A stretch of DNA of 64,000 nucleotides, taken from contig CAJMNH010000005.1 of the NCBI GenBank assembly GCA_905214725.1, forward strand, positions 62,001-126,000, given 5' to 3'. The DNA comes from an uncultured bacterium (GTDB lineage Bacteria; Bacteroidota; Bacteroidia; Bacteroidales; Rikenellaceae). Shown here piece after piece: positions 12,412 through 21,547 of this stretch. A program made the position numbers and the translations under genes. Position 1 is the stretch's first letter. Every line of letters begins with the position of its first letter. The notes under the pieces are model-generated. The model saw only the letters and a program-made list of their open reading frames with translations. It ran no database searches and had not been told where the DNA came from.

Positions 12412-14772
12412 ATGAAATACACGTTTACCAAAGGATTGTTCGTTGCAGCGATTGCAACGCTTTTCGCGGCCTGCTCGACCGACGATGCGGCCGATCAGGC
12501 GCCGGTCGCTCCCGGCAAAATCGAGGTCAGCCTCAACGCCGCACTCCCCGAGAGCCGCGCGCAGATTAATGTGGACGAGACCAACGGCCGTTTCACGGGC
12601 GCATGGGAGGCCACCGATATCATGACCGTCCTCGCCAAGGGCAGTGCCTCCGGCGAAGAGGCGGCGCAGTTCACCTACGACGCTTCGTCGAAGGTCTTCA
12701 AAGGCCAGCTGACCGACGCCAAGCAGGACTGGACCTATCAGGCCGTCTATCCCTATGTCGCCGCCGCAGGCGTCGAACATAAAATTCCCTTCGGCGCCGC
12801 ACGTACGCAGAATGGCAGCAACTTCAACGGCGACTACGATCCGCTCGTATCGGCTCCCGTGACGCATCAGGCCTCGGAGCCGGGCAAAACCCCGCAGGGC
12901 GAAGCCGTGACCTTCGGACTGAACCGCCTGACGGCGATTCTGGCCGTGACCTTCACCACCGACGACGCTTCGGTCAAGAGCGAAAAGGTGAAGACGGTCG
13001 TTCTGACGGCCGCCGACGGCAAGATGATCGCCGCCAAGACGTTCGATATCGACAAGAGCGCCCTATCGGGCGCACTCGGCGCCGACGAGCAGTCGGACGC
13101 GATTACGTTGAGCTACGAGGAGGGCAGCGAGCCGACCGCCGAGAGCTTCAAGGCCTATTTCAACGTTCCCGCAGCCAACTACGGCAAACTGACGGCCACG
13201 ATCACCACCGAAGGCCACACCGCAACGCTCGATCTGAGCAACGGCGTCGAACTGACCGCCGGCGAACTGGCCTACGGCACCAAAGCCGTCACGGGCTGGA
13301 CGGCTTCGGGCCCCGCAGCTCCAACGCTCGAATGGGTGGACAATCCCGACTTCGAGAAGCAGGAGATCAAGGAGGGCATGAGCGTGCTGGTAAATCTGCA
13401 AGCCGCAGCCGGTATCGAAGGATTCGTTATCAAGATCGATTCGAAAGGACTGGCAACTGTTCTCGGACAAATGGAAATGCCCGTAGAAGGAACCGTCACT
13501 ACGATGGATATGGTAAACAACCCGAATACGGCAATAATCAAAGAGATGATTCCGGGATTCCCCAATCCGCTGGCAGGCCACACAGAGGCATTCCAACTCG
13601 ATCTTTCGAATCTCGTTCCGATGATTCTGGCATTGCCGGAGATGGGCATTCCCGCAGAAGACATTTACGGCGACCATAAATTCACGCTCACGATGAGCGA
13701 TGCTCTCGGCAAATCGGTCGAAAAGACACTGGTATTTTACGTTACGGCACCAGCCGCTCCTACTGCGGCTATCAGCGGAATCAATTTATGGACGAACGAA
13801 GCTACGGCGACCTTAACCAATGTTCCTGCGGAGGCAACGTTTCAGTACAAACGCTCGACAGAAACCGACTGGCAGAATGCCACGAAAAATGAAGACGGTA
13901 CATTCAAAATTGCCCCGACATGGAGCAAAGAGCAGAACGCCGCATCTCTGGACTATTATACTGTAAATCGGAATACGGGCGTATTTGCCGGTGCAACCTA
14001 CGACTGGCAGATTTTGAGTCAAAGCATTGCTATTGCATCCGGTACGTTCAAGACCGAAGCGGGAGATGTGATACCAGACGGTAATATGGCAAATAGTTCG
14101 TTGATCTGCTTTACACCTGACAATAGTGCCGCCACGTTCTGGGCTAGTGGAAGTTTCAATATGATTTCAACATATCAATTATGTAAACAGGAAACATTCG
14201 ACAATCGGACTACCGCACATTTGGTACCGGCGACTGTTTTAGGTAGTGTATTAGCGGCTGGAAGCTTAATGGTAGGTCAGTTCCAGTATGCTAGTTTTGC
14301 CGGTACGGCCCGTTTTGGACAATCCTATTCTTATAAAGCACGTCCTACCGCAATGAAAGTCAAATTTCACGCTACAATCGGAGATATTGATAAGGAAGGC
14401 AATTCACATCCCGACCAACTCAAAAAAAATGAAAAAGACAAAGCACGTATCTTTGTCTGCATTACGGATTGGAGCGGTCGTCATGCGGTAAAAGCCGGAG
14501 CATCAAGTGTAGACGGAGCTTGGGATCCAGAAAAGCAGTCTTCCGTCGCCGAAGGAAACATCATCGGATACGGTTCTTACTGGATTACGGAATCGACGGC
14601 TGATACCGGACTGGTTGAAATCTCCATCCCGATCTATTACTACGACAACGTTACCCAGCCGAGCAAAACCTACACGATCGCTATCTCTTGCGCCAGCAGC
14701 GCTTACGGTGACTATAAAAACGGAAGCACGAAAAGCGACCTTTACGTAACCGACTTCGAGTGGGTATACTAA
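12412..14772 (+). CDS. Fimbrillin-like / PCMD lipoprotein
   Basis: 786 residues from the ATG at 12412 (lipobox LFAAC, C21). Order of parts: fimbrillin-like N-terminus about 35-300 (GKIEVSLNAALPESRA, WEATDIMTV, VTFGLNRLTAILAVTF, ELTAGELAYGT); a module at 304-446 shared with the first gene of the operon; a fibronectin-type stretch about 447-545; and a C-terminal PCMD domain (about 555-786) ending DLYVTDFEWVY. PCMD domains are widespread in Bacteroidota surface lipoproteins and are thought to bind carbohydrate. From about 13,390 onward the DNA is visibly AT-richer than the first kilobase, which suggests a mosaic gene. Expected at the cell surface or periplasmic face. Confidence 0.85.
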   Translation: MKYTFTKGLFVAAIATLFAACSTDDAADQAPVAPGKIEVSLNAALPESRAQINVDETNGRFTGAWEATDIMTVLAKGSASGEEAAQFTYDASSKVFKGQLTDAKQDWTYQAVYPYVAAAGVEHKIPFGAARTQNGSNFNGDYDPLVSAPVTHQASEPGKTPQGEAVTFGLNRLTAILAVTFTTDDASVKSEKVKTVVLTAADGKMIAAKTFDIDKSALSGALGADEQSDAITLSYEEGSEPTAESFKAYFNVPAANYGKLTATITTEGHTATLDLSNGVELTAGELAYGTKAVTGWTASGPAAPTLEWVDNPDFEKQEIKEGMSVLVNLQAAAGIEGFVIKIDSKGLATVLGQMEMPVEGTVTTMDMVNNPNTAIIKEMIPGFPNPLAGHTEAFQLDLSNLVPMILALPEMGIPAEDIYGDHKFTLTMSDALGKSVEKTLVFYVTAPAAPTAAISGINLWTNEATATLTNVPAEATFQYKRSTETDWQNATKNEDGTFKIAPTWSKEQNAASLDYYTVNRNTGVFAGATYDWQILSQSIAIASGTFKTEAGDVIPDGNMANSSLICFTPDNSAATFWASGSFNMISTYQLCKQETFDNRTTAHLVPATVLGSVLAAGSLMVGQFQYASFAGTARFGQSYSYKARPTAMKVKFHATIGDIDKEGNSHPDQLKKNEKDKARIFVCITDWSGRHAVKAGASSVDGAWDPEKQSSVAEGNIIGYGSYWITESTADTGLVEISIPIYYYDNVTQPSKTYTIAISCASSAYGDYKNGSTKSDLYVTDFEWVY

Positions 14773-14796
14773 TCCATTGAAAACAACACTTTTACG

Positions 14797-14829
14797 ATTC
14801 TCAGGGCGGCCCAACGACCGCCCGAGAAT
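14797..14829 (+). terminator. Intra-operon hairpin before the barrel genes
   Basis: Arms attctcAgggcgg and ccgcccgagaat with one unpaired A, loop cccaacga, then a short T-rich tail (ttgtt). It lies in the 138-base gap after the fimbrillin/PCMD gene and could attenuate expression of the downstream barrels. Confidence 0.5.
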
Positions 14830-14910
14830 TTGTTAAGGCGAATACGGCTGCGGGGAAAGCCGTCGAAACCACTCCCCCGAAACGCTAAGAAACGATAAAC
14901 GCACTTCGAA

Positions 14911-15843
14911 ATGCGCAAACTCAAACTTCTGACACTGATTCTGCTGCTGGGGACGACCGCGACGGTCGCCGCCCCGCAGTCGGAATCGCCTCTCGGCGAC
15001 GGCGCGCCTGCGGGCGGCACGACCGCCGCGGCCACAAGCGCAGCCGCCCAACCGTCGGACGCCGTCGCGCCCCCTGCGGCAGCGGCCGTACAGCCAGCCG
15101 CCGCGACCGTTCTCCGGCCCGTAACGGACGAGGAGGAGCCGCAGCCGACGAAAACCATCAACCAGCGGCGCGCCGAGCGCGGCATCAGTTCGATGACCAG
15201 CCTCTTCGTTCCCAAGGGACAATGGGTCTTCGGCGGTACGATCTCCTACTCGACCCACACCAACCGCGACTACGACGTCCTCGTCATCGACGACATCACC
15301 TCCGAAGGCTACACCTTTCGGGTCAGCCCGATGATCGGTTACGCGCTGGGCAACAACTCGACGATCGGCCTGCGCTTCATCTACGGCCGCACGCTGCTGA
15401 AACTCGACGGCGCGAACATCAGTTTCGGCGAGGGCGACTCGTCGACCGACCTGAGCGTCGACTACTACTACGCGCTGCGCCACTCCTACTCGTTCGCCGC
15501 GGTCTACCGCCGCTACATTCCCTTCGGCGAGTCGAAGCGGTTCGGCATCTTCACCGACATCCAGCTGCTCTTCGGCGGTTCGCAGGGCAAGTTTGCGGCC
15601 GACTCGCCGATCAAGGGCACCTTTCAGCGCGGCTTCGATTTCGAACTGGGCGTCTCGCCCGGTCTGATCGCCTTCGCCACGAACAACATGGCCGTCGAAG
15701 TCAACGTCGGCATGATGGGCATCGGTTACAGCCGCGTGCGGCAGGTGCACAATCAGGTGACGACCGGCACGCGCCACCAGAGCGCCATGAATTTCAAAGT
15801 CAACCTGCTCTCCATCGGGCTGGGTGTATCGTTCTACCTCTAA
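14911..15843 (+). CDS. Outer-membrane beta-barrel protein, paralogue 1
   Basis: 310 residues with a signal peptide (LLTLILLLGTTATVA) followed by a low-complexity Ala/Pro/Thr segment (about 25-65). From residue 80 on, short alternating amphipathic strands with aromatic girdle residues (WVFGGTISYST, FRVSPMIGYAL, TIGLRFIYGR, VDYYYALRHSYSFAAVYRRY) point to a barrel of about 8-10 strands; it ends in the hydrophobic aromatic strand IGLGVSFYL. It is clearly related in strand order to the next gene. No family name is recognised. Position in the operon suggests it works with the flanking surface lipoproteins. Confidence 0.8.
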   Translation: MRKLKLLTLILLLGTTATVAAPQSESPLGDGAPAGGTTAAATSAAAQPSDAVAPPAAAAVQPAAATVLRPVTDEEEPQPTKTINQRRAERGISSMTSLFVPKGQWVFGGTISYSTHTNRDYDVLVIDDITSEGYTFRVSPMIGYALGNNSTIGLRFIYGRTLLKLDGANISFGEGDSSTDLSVDYYYALRHSYSFAAVYRRYIPFGESKRFGIFTDIQLLFGGSQGKFAADSPIKGTFQRGFDFELGVSPGLIAFATNNMAVEVNVGMMGIGYSRVRQVHNQVTTGTRHQSAMNFKVNLLSIGLGVSFYL

Positions 15844-15855
15844 AACCGCACGGCA

Positions 15856-16686
15856 ATGAAGAAATTTCTCCTTTTGATGCTCCTCGCGCCGGCGGTTCTG
15901 TCGGCCGCGGCAGACTCCGGCGCCGACGCCTCGGTCGTCGTGCGCAAGGATACGACCTTTGTCGAAAAGCACCGTTTCCTGCCTACGGCCAAGCGTATCG
16001 ACCGCCGCGTCGACCGCAACAAGTTCGCCTACAAGGGCGAGGTGGCGCTCGGCATCACGGCCTCCTACGGCACCATTTCGAGCGACGACACCGACATGAT
16101 GCTCATCCTCGACAATATCAATCTCGACGGGACGATGGCGCAGGTCAACCCCTTCGTCGGTTATTTCTACCGCGACAACAACTGCGTCGGTCTGCGGCTG
16201 GGCTACCGCCACATCGGCGTGGGGCTGGGCAATCTGGACGTCGATCTGGGTTCGCAGAACGATCTGGACATCTCGCTCGACAACATGGACTACTCGGGCA
16301 ACGCCTATTCGTTCGGCCTCTTCCACCGCTCCTACACGGGCATCGACCCCAAGGGCAGCTTCGGCCTGTTCGCCGAACTGGAGCTGTCGGGCATGATCGG
16401 CCGCTCGGACTTCTCGTACATGTCGGGCGACACCCTGAAATCGACCCACAGCAAGTCGTTCAAAATGAACATCTCGTTCAATCCGGGCGTAGCGGTCTAC
16501 ATCTTCCCCAACGTCTGCGGAACCCTCTCGTTCGGACTGGGCGGCTTCCAGTACTCGAAGATCGACCAGACCGATCAGGACGGCAACACAGGCAGCCGCA
16601 CGGCCTCGAAAATGCGTTTTCGACTCAATCTGGCCAATATTAACGTGGGTATGACCGTTCATTTATGGAACAAAAAGAAAGAGTAA
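15856..16686 (+). CDS. Outer-membrane beta-barrel protein, paralogue 2
   Basis: 276 residues with signal peptide MKKFLLLMLLAPAVLSAAA. The body repeats the strand pattern of the preceding gene (VALGITASYGTI, AQVNPFVGYFYRDNN, CVGLRLGYRHIGV, SFGLFHRSYTGIDPKGSFGLFAEL, MNISFNPGVAVYIF) without its low-complexity insert. The start is 12 bases after the previous stop. The downstream lipoprotein ATG follows the stop by two bases, so translation is likely coupled. Predicted outer-membrane barrel of unknown role. Confidence 0.8.
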   Translation: MKKFLLLMLLAPAVLSAAADSGADASVVVRKDTTFVEKHRFLPTAKRIDRRVDRNKFAYKGEVALGITASYGTISSDDTDMMLILDNINLDGTMAQVNPFVGYFYRDNNCVGLRLGYRHIGVGLGNLDVDLGSQNDLDISLDNMDYSGNAYSFGLFHRSYTGIDPKGSFGLFAELELSGMIGRSDFSYMSGDTLKSTHSKSFKMNISFNPGVAVYIFPNVCGTLSFGLGGFQYSKIDQTDQDGNTGSRTASKMRFRLNLANINVGMTVHLWNKKKE

Positions 16687-16688
16687 CC

Positions 16689-18290
16689 ATGAAACGACTC
16701 ATCCTTTTCAGCGCAATATGCCTCTCGACGGCTTTCGTCGGGTGCATCCATAACGATCTGCCCTATCCCGTGGTCACGATCAACATCGAGGCGCTCGAAG
16801 CCGAAGGGCTCAACGGCGCAGCCGAAATCAACGCCGCGCAGCAGACCGTCACCCTGCCGCTGTCGGAGACCACCGACATCCGCAACGTGCACATCACCTC
16901 GGTGACGCTCACCGAAGGCGGACAGTCGTCGGTCGCCTTCCCCGGCACGTTCGACCTCCGCACGCCGCTCTACACGACGCTGTCGCTCTATCAGGACTAC
17001 GGCTGGAGCATTGCGGCCACGCAGACCATCGAACGCTATTTCAACGTAAAGAAGCAGGTGGGAGCCGCCGAGATCGATCCGGCGAACCGCACGGCCACGG
17101 CCTACGTCTCGCGCAGCACCGATCTTCAGAACGTTCCGGTCAAGGAGCTGAAACTCGGCCCTGCCGAAATCACGACCTACTCGCCCCAAATCGAGGGAAC
17201 GACTTCGTTCGAAACGGTGCGGCTGGTGGACGTCACGGCGCACGGCCGCACGGAGCAGTGGCGTCTCTACGTCATACCGACCGACATCACGGTGCGCATC
17301 ACGCAGTGCGACGCATGGGCGCGCATCGCGTGGCTCGCCGCCGACGGCCTGAGCGACACCGAAATGGGATTCCGCTACCGCAAAAAGGGCGATACGGAGT
17401 GGCTTCCGGCCCCCGACGTCGAGATCGAAGGCGGAACCTTCCGCACGAAACTCACGGGGCTCGATCCCGAAACGACCTACGAGTTGCAGGCCTACTCCGA
17501 CACGGACACCAGCGACATACGGGAATTCACCACCGATGCGACTCCGCAGCTGCTCAACGCCGGATTCGAGACGTGGAGCACCGACCGCAGCGACATCCTC
17601 TACCCCTATGCCGCCGAAGCGACCGCCGAAGAGCGTTACTGGGCCACGGGCAACCCGGGTTCGATGACGCTCAAAAAGCTCGTCACCACCAACGAAAAAA
17701 ATCCGCGCCCGGGTTCCGACGGACAATTCTGCGCACAGCTCAAATCGCAGTACGTTTCGTTCCTCGGCGTCGGCAAGTTCGCGGCCGGCAACCTCTTCAC
17801 GGGCCGCTATGCCGAGACGAAAGGCACCGACGGCATCGTGCAGTTCGGCCAGCCCTTCACCTCGCGTCCCGTGGCGCTGCACGGCTGGGTGAAGTACAAC
17901 CGCGGCAAGATGGATTACATCAAGAACAGTCCCGTGGGAATGAATTTCGCGAAAGGCGATCCCGACGAAGGCATCATCTACATGGCGCTGGGCCGTTGGA
18001 CGGCCGCCGAATACGGCGGCACGGAGCAGTCGCCCGTGCAGATCTACACCCGCGACATGAAGACCTTCTTCGATCCCAAGGGCAAGGACGTGATCGCCTA
18101 CGGCGAAGTGGTCTTTACCACCAGTGTCGACGAGTGGCGCGAATTCACCGTAAAACTCGACTACGCGGCAACGGACATCCGTCCCACGCACCTGATGATC
18201 GTCTGCTCGGCGTCGCGCTACGGCGACTATTTCACGGGCAGTTCCGACAGCATGATGTGGGTCGACGACTTCGAACTGATCTACGAATAG
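16689..18290 (+). CDS. PCMD domain lipoprotein
   Basis: 533 residues from the ATG at 16689, which gives a lipobox around C19 (FVGC). Two repeated strand-rich segments (about 25-110 and 115-195) are followed by a fibronectin-type domain (about 200-285, MGFRYRKKGDTEWLPAP, LDPETTYELQAYS) and a C-terminal PCMD domain (about 290-533) ending MMWVDDFELIYE. The fibronectin-PCMD architecture matches the third gene of the operon. PCMD proteins are presumed carbohydrate-binding surface lipoproteins. This is the last gene before a strong terminator. Confidence 0.85.
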   Translation: MKRLILFSAICLSTAFVGCIHNDLPYPVVTINIEALEAEGLNGAAEINAAQQTVTLPLSETTDIRNVHITSVTLTEGGQSSVAFPGTFDLRTPLYTTLSLYQDYGWSIAATQTIERYFNVKKQVGAAEIDPANRTATAYVSRSTDLQNVPVKELKLGPAEITTYSPQIEGTTSFETVRLVDVTAHGRTEQWRLYVIPTDITVRITQCDAWARIAWLAADGLSDTEMGFRYRKKGDTEWLPAPDVEIEGGTFRTKLTGLDPETTYELQAYSDTDTSDIREFTTDATPQLLNAGFETWSTDRSDILYPYAAEATAEERYWATGNPGSMTLKKLVTTNEKNPRPGSDGQFCAQLKSQYVSFLGVGKFAAGNLFTGRYAETKGTDGIVQFGQPFTSRPVALHGWVKYNRGKMDYIKNSPVGMNFAKGDPDEGIIYMALGRWTAAEYGGTEQSPVQIYTRDMKTFFDPKGKDVIAYGEVVFTTSVDEWREFTVKLDYAATDIRPTHLMIVCSASRYGDYFTGSSDSMMWVDDFELIYE

Positions 18291-18303
18291 CAAAGCCTGT
18301 TCT

Positions 18304-18347
18304 GCAAAAAGAAAGGGAAAGCGGTTTCGCTTTCCCTTTCTTTTTGC
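18304..18347. terminator. Strong bidirectional terminator after the surface operon
   Basis: A 20-bp perfect stem with loop gttt. A-rich 5' and T-rich 3' arms make it effective for the plus-strand operon and for the convergent DUF4923 genes. Confidence 0.9.
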
Positions 18348-18363
18348 GCCGCCCGCTTCCGAA

Positions 18364-18972
18364 TCAACGCTTCAATTCGACGCCCAGCATCACCCCGGGG
18401 TAACGTTCCAGAATCGCGGCGATCTGCTGCAACTTCTGGTTCTGGGCCGACTGCGGCGAAGAGGAGCGCACCGAATTCAGCGCCGCATTCGCCTCGAAAA
18501 GCATCGTCAGCACGCCGTCCGCGTGCTTCGCGCTGCCGGTAAAGGAGAGCGGATTCCCCGAGAGAAGGCAGTCGACCGTCACCGCGCCCGTCTCGGCGTC
18601 GTAACGATAGGTTCCCTCGAGCGTCCGTTCGCCCAGCACGGCCTTGAAAACATTCCGGCGCGCAAAGGTGACGGTTCCCTTTCCCTGTTCCAGACCCGCC
18701 TGCTGATAGTAGGCCGGCAGCTGTCCTTTGAGCGTCGAAGTCGCCAGCGAAGCGAGCATGTCGCCCCCCGTGTACTCCATCGCCGGCGCCTGATAGGTCC
18801 ACGTGCCGAGCAACTCCTCCTCCGAAAGCGGCGCGGGCGCGGCGGGCGCCGCCTCCGACGATTTGCCCGTCAGTGATTGAAGGGCGTTCTTGAACAGATC
18901 CTGCCACGACTGCGCCGATGCGGACGTTACGGAAACGGCCGCAAAAAGCGCGAGAATCGATATACGTTTCAT
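18364..18972 (-). CDS. DUF4923 family exported protein, copy 2
   Basis: 202 residues with a cleavable signal peptide (ISILALFAAVSVTSASA-QSW). The body matches DUF4923: a short helix WQDLFKNALQSLTG, a linker, then LLGTWTYQAPAMEYTGGD and a lipocalin-like run of strands (GTVTFARRNVFKAVLGERTLEGTY split over two strands, LSFTGSAKHADGVLTMLFEA). The ligand is unknown. It follows the other DUF4923 gene by only three bases and shares its plan, so the two are a tandem duplication and probably form one transcript. Confidence 0.8.
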   Translation of the reverse strand: MKRISILALFAAVSVTSASAQSWQDLFKNALQSLTGKSSEAAPAAPAPLSEEELLGTWTYQAPAMEYTGGDMLASLATSTLKGQLPAYYQQAGLEQGKGTVTFARRNVFKAVLGERTLEGTYRYDAETGAVTVDCLLSGNPLSFTGSAKHADGVLTMLFEANAALNSVRSSSPQSAQNQKLQQIAAILERYPGVMLGVELKR

Positions 18973-18975
18973 AAC

Positions 18976-19587
18976 CTATTGTTTCGTAAATTCAAACCCC
19001 AGATAGAGATCGTCGAATTTCCCCGCGAGCGAGCTGACCGTCGCCGCCGTCGCGTTGAACGCCGCGAGCTTCTGTCCCAGCGCGTCGACCATTTTCAGCA
19101 GGCGCGTGGCCGGAAAAAGCAGTTGCAGGTCGACGCCGGAGAGATAGGCTTTGCCGGTAAGCGTTCCCAAATCGAATTTCGACGTCGTCTCGAAATGCAG
19201 CGTCACGTCGTGGCTCTCGCCGGTGAATTCGTACGTCCCGTTAAAAGTCCGGCTGCCGAAGGCCGCCGAGAAGGTTTTGTCCGACGCGAACGAGAATTTG
19301 CACGCACCCTCGCGAATGCCCGCCAACGTGTAGAGTTTTTCGAGCCGCGTCTCCAACTGGCCCGTGAACGCCGACGCGCCGACATCGGCCAGCGCGTTGT
19401 CGCTTTCGAGCTTCACGCCCGGCGCCTTGTACTGCCAGTCGCCGACCATCAGGGCTTCGGTCGCCTTGCCTCCCGTCGCCTTGTCCACGACATTCGACGC
19501 CGCGCTTTTCAGCGCATCTTTCCAATCCTGCGCACCGGCCGGCGCAGCGCAGCAGGCAGCCAGCAGGCAAATCAAAAGTCTCTTCAT
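18976..19587 (-). CDS. DUF4923 family exported protein, copy 1
   Basis: 203 residues with signal peptide MKRLLICLLAACCAAPAGA, then DWKDALKSAASNVVD, VGDWQYKAPGVKLESDN and alternating strands (CKFSFASDKTFSAAFG, TFNGTYEFTGESHDVTLHF, AYLSGVDLQLLFPATRLL). It has the same layout as the adjacent copy at 18364-18972 but with low identity, so the duplication is old. Predicted periplasmic, of unknown function. nadE lies 22 bases upstream on the same strand, so the three genes may form one transcript. Confidence 0.8.
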   Translation of the reverse strand: MKRLLICLLAACCAAPAGAQDWKDALKSAASNVVDKATGGKATEALMVGDWQYKAPGVKLESDNALADVGASAFTGQLETRLEKLYTLAGIREGACKFSFASDKTFSAAFGSRTFNGTYEFTGESHDVTLHFETTSKFDLGTLTGKAYLSGVDLQLLFPATRLLKMVDALGQKLAAFNATAATVSSLAGKFDDLYLGFEFTKQ

Positions 19588-19609
19588 AAATTTAAGTCAA
19601 TCCATCCGA

Positions 19610-21538
19610 TTATTCGTTTTCGAGCCGTTCGATCTCGGCGAGCCATACCGCCGCGCTCGCATCCGACGGCATTCGCCAGTCGCCGCGCGGCGACAACGCC
19701 ACCGAACCCACCTTCGGGCCGTCGGGCAAGGCCGAACGCTTGAACTGCTGGGCGAAGAAGCGGGTGAAAAAAACCTTCATCCACCTGAGAATCGTCGCAC
19801 GGTCGTAGCGTCCTTCAAACGCACGGCAGGCCAGAAAAAGTATTTTCGCCGGAGAGAATCCCTGCCGGACAAAGCGGTAGAGGAAAAAGTCGTGCAACTC
19901 GTACGGGCCGACCAGATCTTCGGTCTTCTGCGCGATCCGCCCCTCGGCGTCGGCCGGCAACAGTTCGGGCGAGACGGGCGTCGCCGCCACGTCGCGCAGC
20001 ACCTCCCGCACGCGCCCTTCGGCGCAGTGCACCGCATACCACTCGACGATATGACGTACGAGCGTCTTGGGCACCGAGGCGTTGACCCCGTACATCGACA
20101 TGTGGTCGCCGTTGTAGGTCGCCCACCCCAACGCCAACTCCGACAGGTCGCCCGTACCGACGACGAGCGCCCCCTCGCGGTTGGCCACGTCCATCAGAAT
20201 CTGCGTCCGTTCGCGGGCCTGCGCATTTTCGTAGGTCGTCGAGCGGTCGCCGGCCGGCAGCCCGATGTCGCGGAAGTGCTGTTCGCAAGCGGCGCGTATC
20301 GAAATCTCGCGCGCCGTAACGCCCAGTTCGCGCATCAGCGTCAGCGCATTGCCATAGGTACGGTCGGTCGTCCCGAAACCGGGCATCGTGATCCCCACGA
20401 TCCCCTGCCGGTCGAGTCCCAGCCGGTCGAAGGCGCGCACGACGACCAACAGCGCAAGCGTCGAATCCAATCCGCCCGAGATTCCCACGACCGCCTTCTG
20501 GCAGTGCGTATGTTGCAGGCGGCGGGCGAGCCCCATCGCCTGAATGTTGAGAATCTCCTCGCAGCGGCCGTGACGCAGGCCGGTCTCGGCCGGCACGAAA
20601 GGCATCGGATCGACGGCGCGGTCGAAGGAGCGCTTCTCGGCGACGGGCATCGCCACGGCAACCGTCGTACAGCCGTTCGCGTTGTTATGCCGGAACGTCG
20701 TCGTCCGACAGCGGTCGTTGCGCAGCAGCTGACAGTCGACGTCGGCCACGACGAGCTGTTCGCCGAGCGAAAAACGCTCCGACGCCGCCAACACCGCACC
20801 GTTCTCCGCCACCAGCGCATTGCCGGCAAAAACCAAATCGGTCGACGACTCGCCGAAACCCGCCGAACAATAGACGTAGGCCGCACGCGTGCGGGCCGAC
20901 TGCTGCGCCACGAGCTGACGCACATAGTCGCTTTTTCCAACCGTCTCGGGCGACGCCGAGAGGTTGAACAGCACCTCCGCGCCCGCCGTCGCCGACTGCG
21001 ACGAAGGGGGCGACGGAACCCACAGATCCTCGCAAATCTCCACGCCGCAGCGCGCGCCGTTGATGTCGAAAAGCAGATCGCAGCCGAACGGCACGCTCTG
21101 TGCGCACAATTCGATCTCGACCGTCGGCCGCCCTTCGCCTGAAGCGAACCAGCGCGACTCGTAGAATTCGGCGTAATCGGGAATATGGCGCTTGGGCACG
21201 ACGCCCAGCAACTCGCCGGCAGCCGCAACGACGGCGCAGTTGTAAAGCATATCGTCCACCGCGACGGGCAGGCCGACCACGAATGCCGTGTTCAACTCCG
21301 CCGTGCGCTGCACGATATCCGCCAACGCCTCTTCGGCCGCCGCCAGCAACGCAGGTTGCAGGAAGAGGTCCCCGCAGGTGTAACCCGTCACCGACAGTTC
21401 GGGAAAAACCGCGATCTCCACGCCGCGTCCGGCCGCCTCGGCCACAAGCGCGGCAATCCGTTCGCCGTTATAGGCGCAGTCGGCCACCCGCACCGAAGGG
21501 ATGGCCGCCGCCGTTTTCAGATATCCGTACCGATCCAT
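19610..21538 (-). CDS. nadE: Glutamine-dependent NAD+ synthetase
   Basis: 642 residues, the length of the two-domain glutamine-hydrolysing form. The N-terminal nitrilase-type glutaminase carries the Glu-Lys-Cys triad: E47 (FPELSVTGY), K116 (VVPKRHIPDY) and C169 (GVEICEDLW). The C-terminal synthetase has the ATP-binding loop GISGGLDSTLAL and the segments TGDLSELALGWATYNGDH and FFLYRFVRQGFSP. It amidates nicotinic acid adenine dinucleotide to NAD+ using glutamine. nadC, an earlier step of the same pathway, is in this window at 47.3 kb but unlinked. pepT ends just upstream. Confidence 0.97.
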   Translation of the reverse strand: MDRYGYLKTAAAIPSVRVADCAYNGERIAALVAEAAGRGVEIAVFPELSVTGYTCGDLFLQPALLAAAEEALADIVQRTAELNTAFVVGLPVAVDDMLYNCAVVAAAGELLGVVPKRHIPDYAEFYESRWFASGEGRPTVEIELCAQSVPFGCDLLFDINGARCGVEICEDLWVPSPPSSQSATAGAEVLFNLSASPETVGKSDYVRQLVAQQSARTRAAYVYCSAGFGESSTDLVFAGNALVAENGAVLAASERFSLGEQLVVADVDCQLLRNDRCRTTTFRHNNANGCTTVAVAMPVAEKRSFDRAVDPMPFVPAETGLRHGRCEEILNIQAMGLARRLQHTHCQKAVVGISGGLDSTLALLVVVRAFDRLGLDRQGIVGITMPGFGTTDRTYGNALTLMRELGVTAREISIRAACEQHFRDIGLPAGDRSTTYENAQARERTQILMDVANREGALVVGTGDLSELALGWATYNGDHMSMYGVNASVPKTLVRHIVEWYAVHCAEGRVREVLRDVAATPVSPELLPADAEGRIAQKTEDLVGPYELHDFFLYRFVRQGFSPAKILFLACRAFEGRYDRATILRWMKVFFTRFFAQQFKRSALPDGPKVGSVALSPRGDWRMPSDASAAVWLAEIERLENE

Positions 21539-21547
21539 CGTCAGTCC

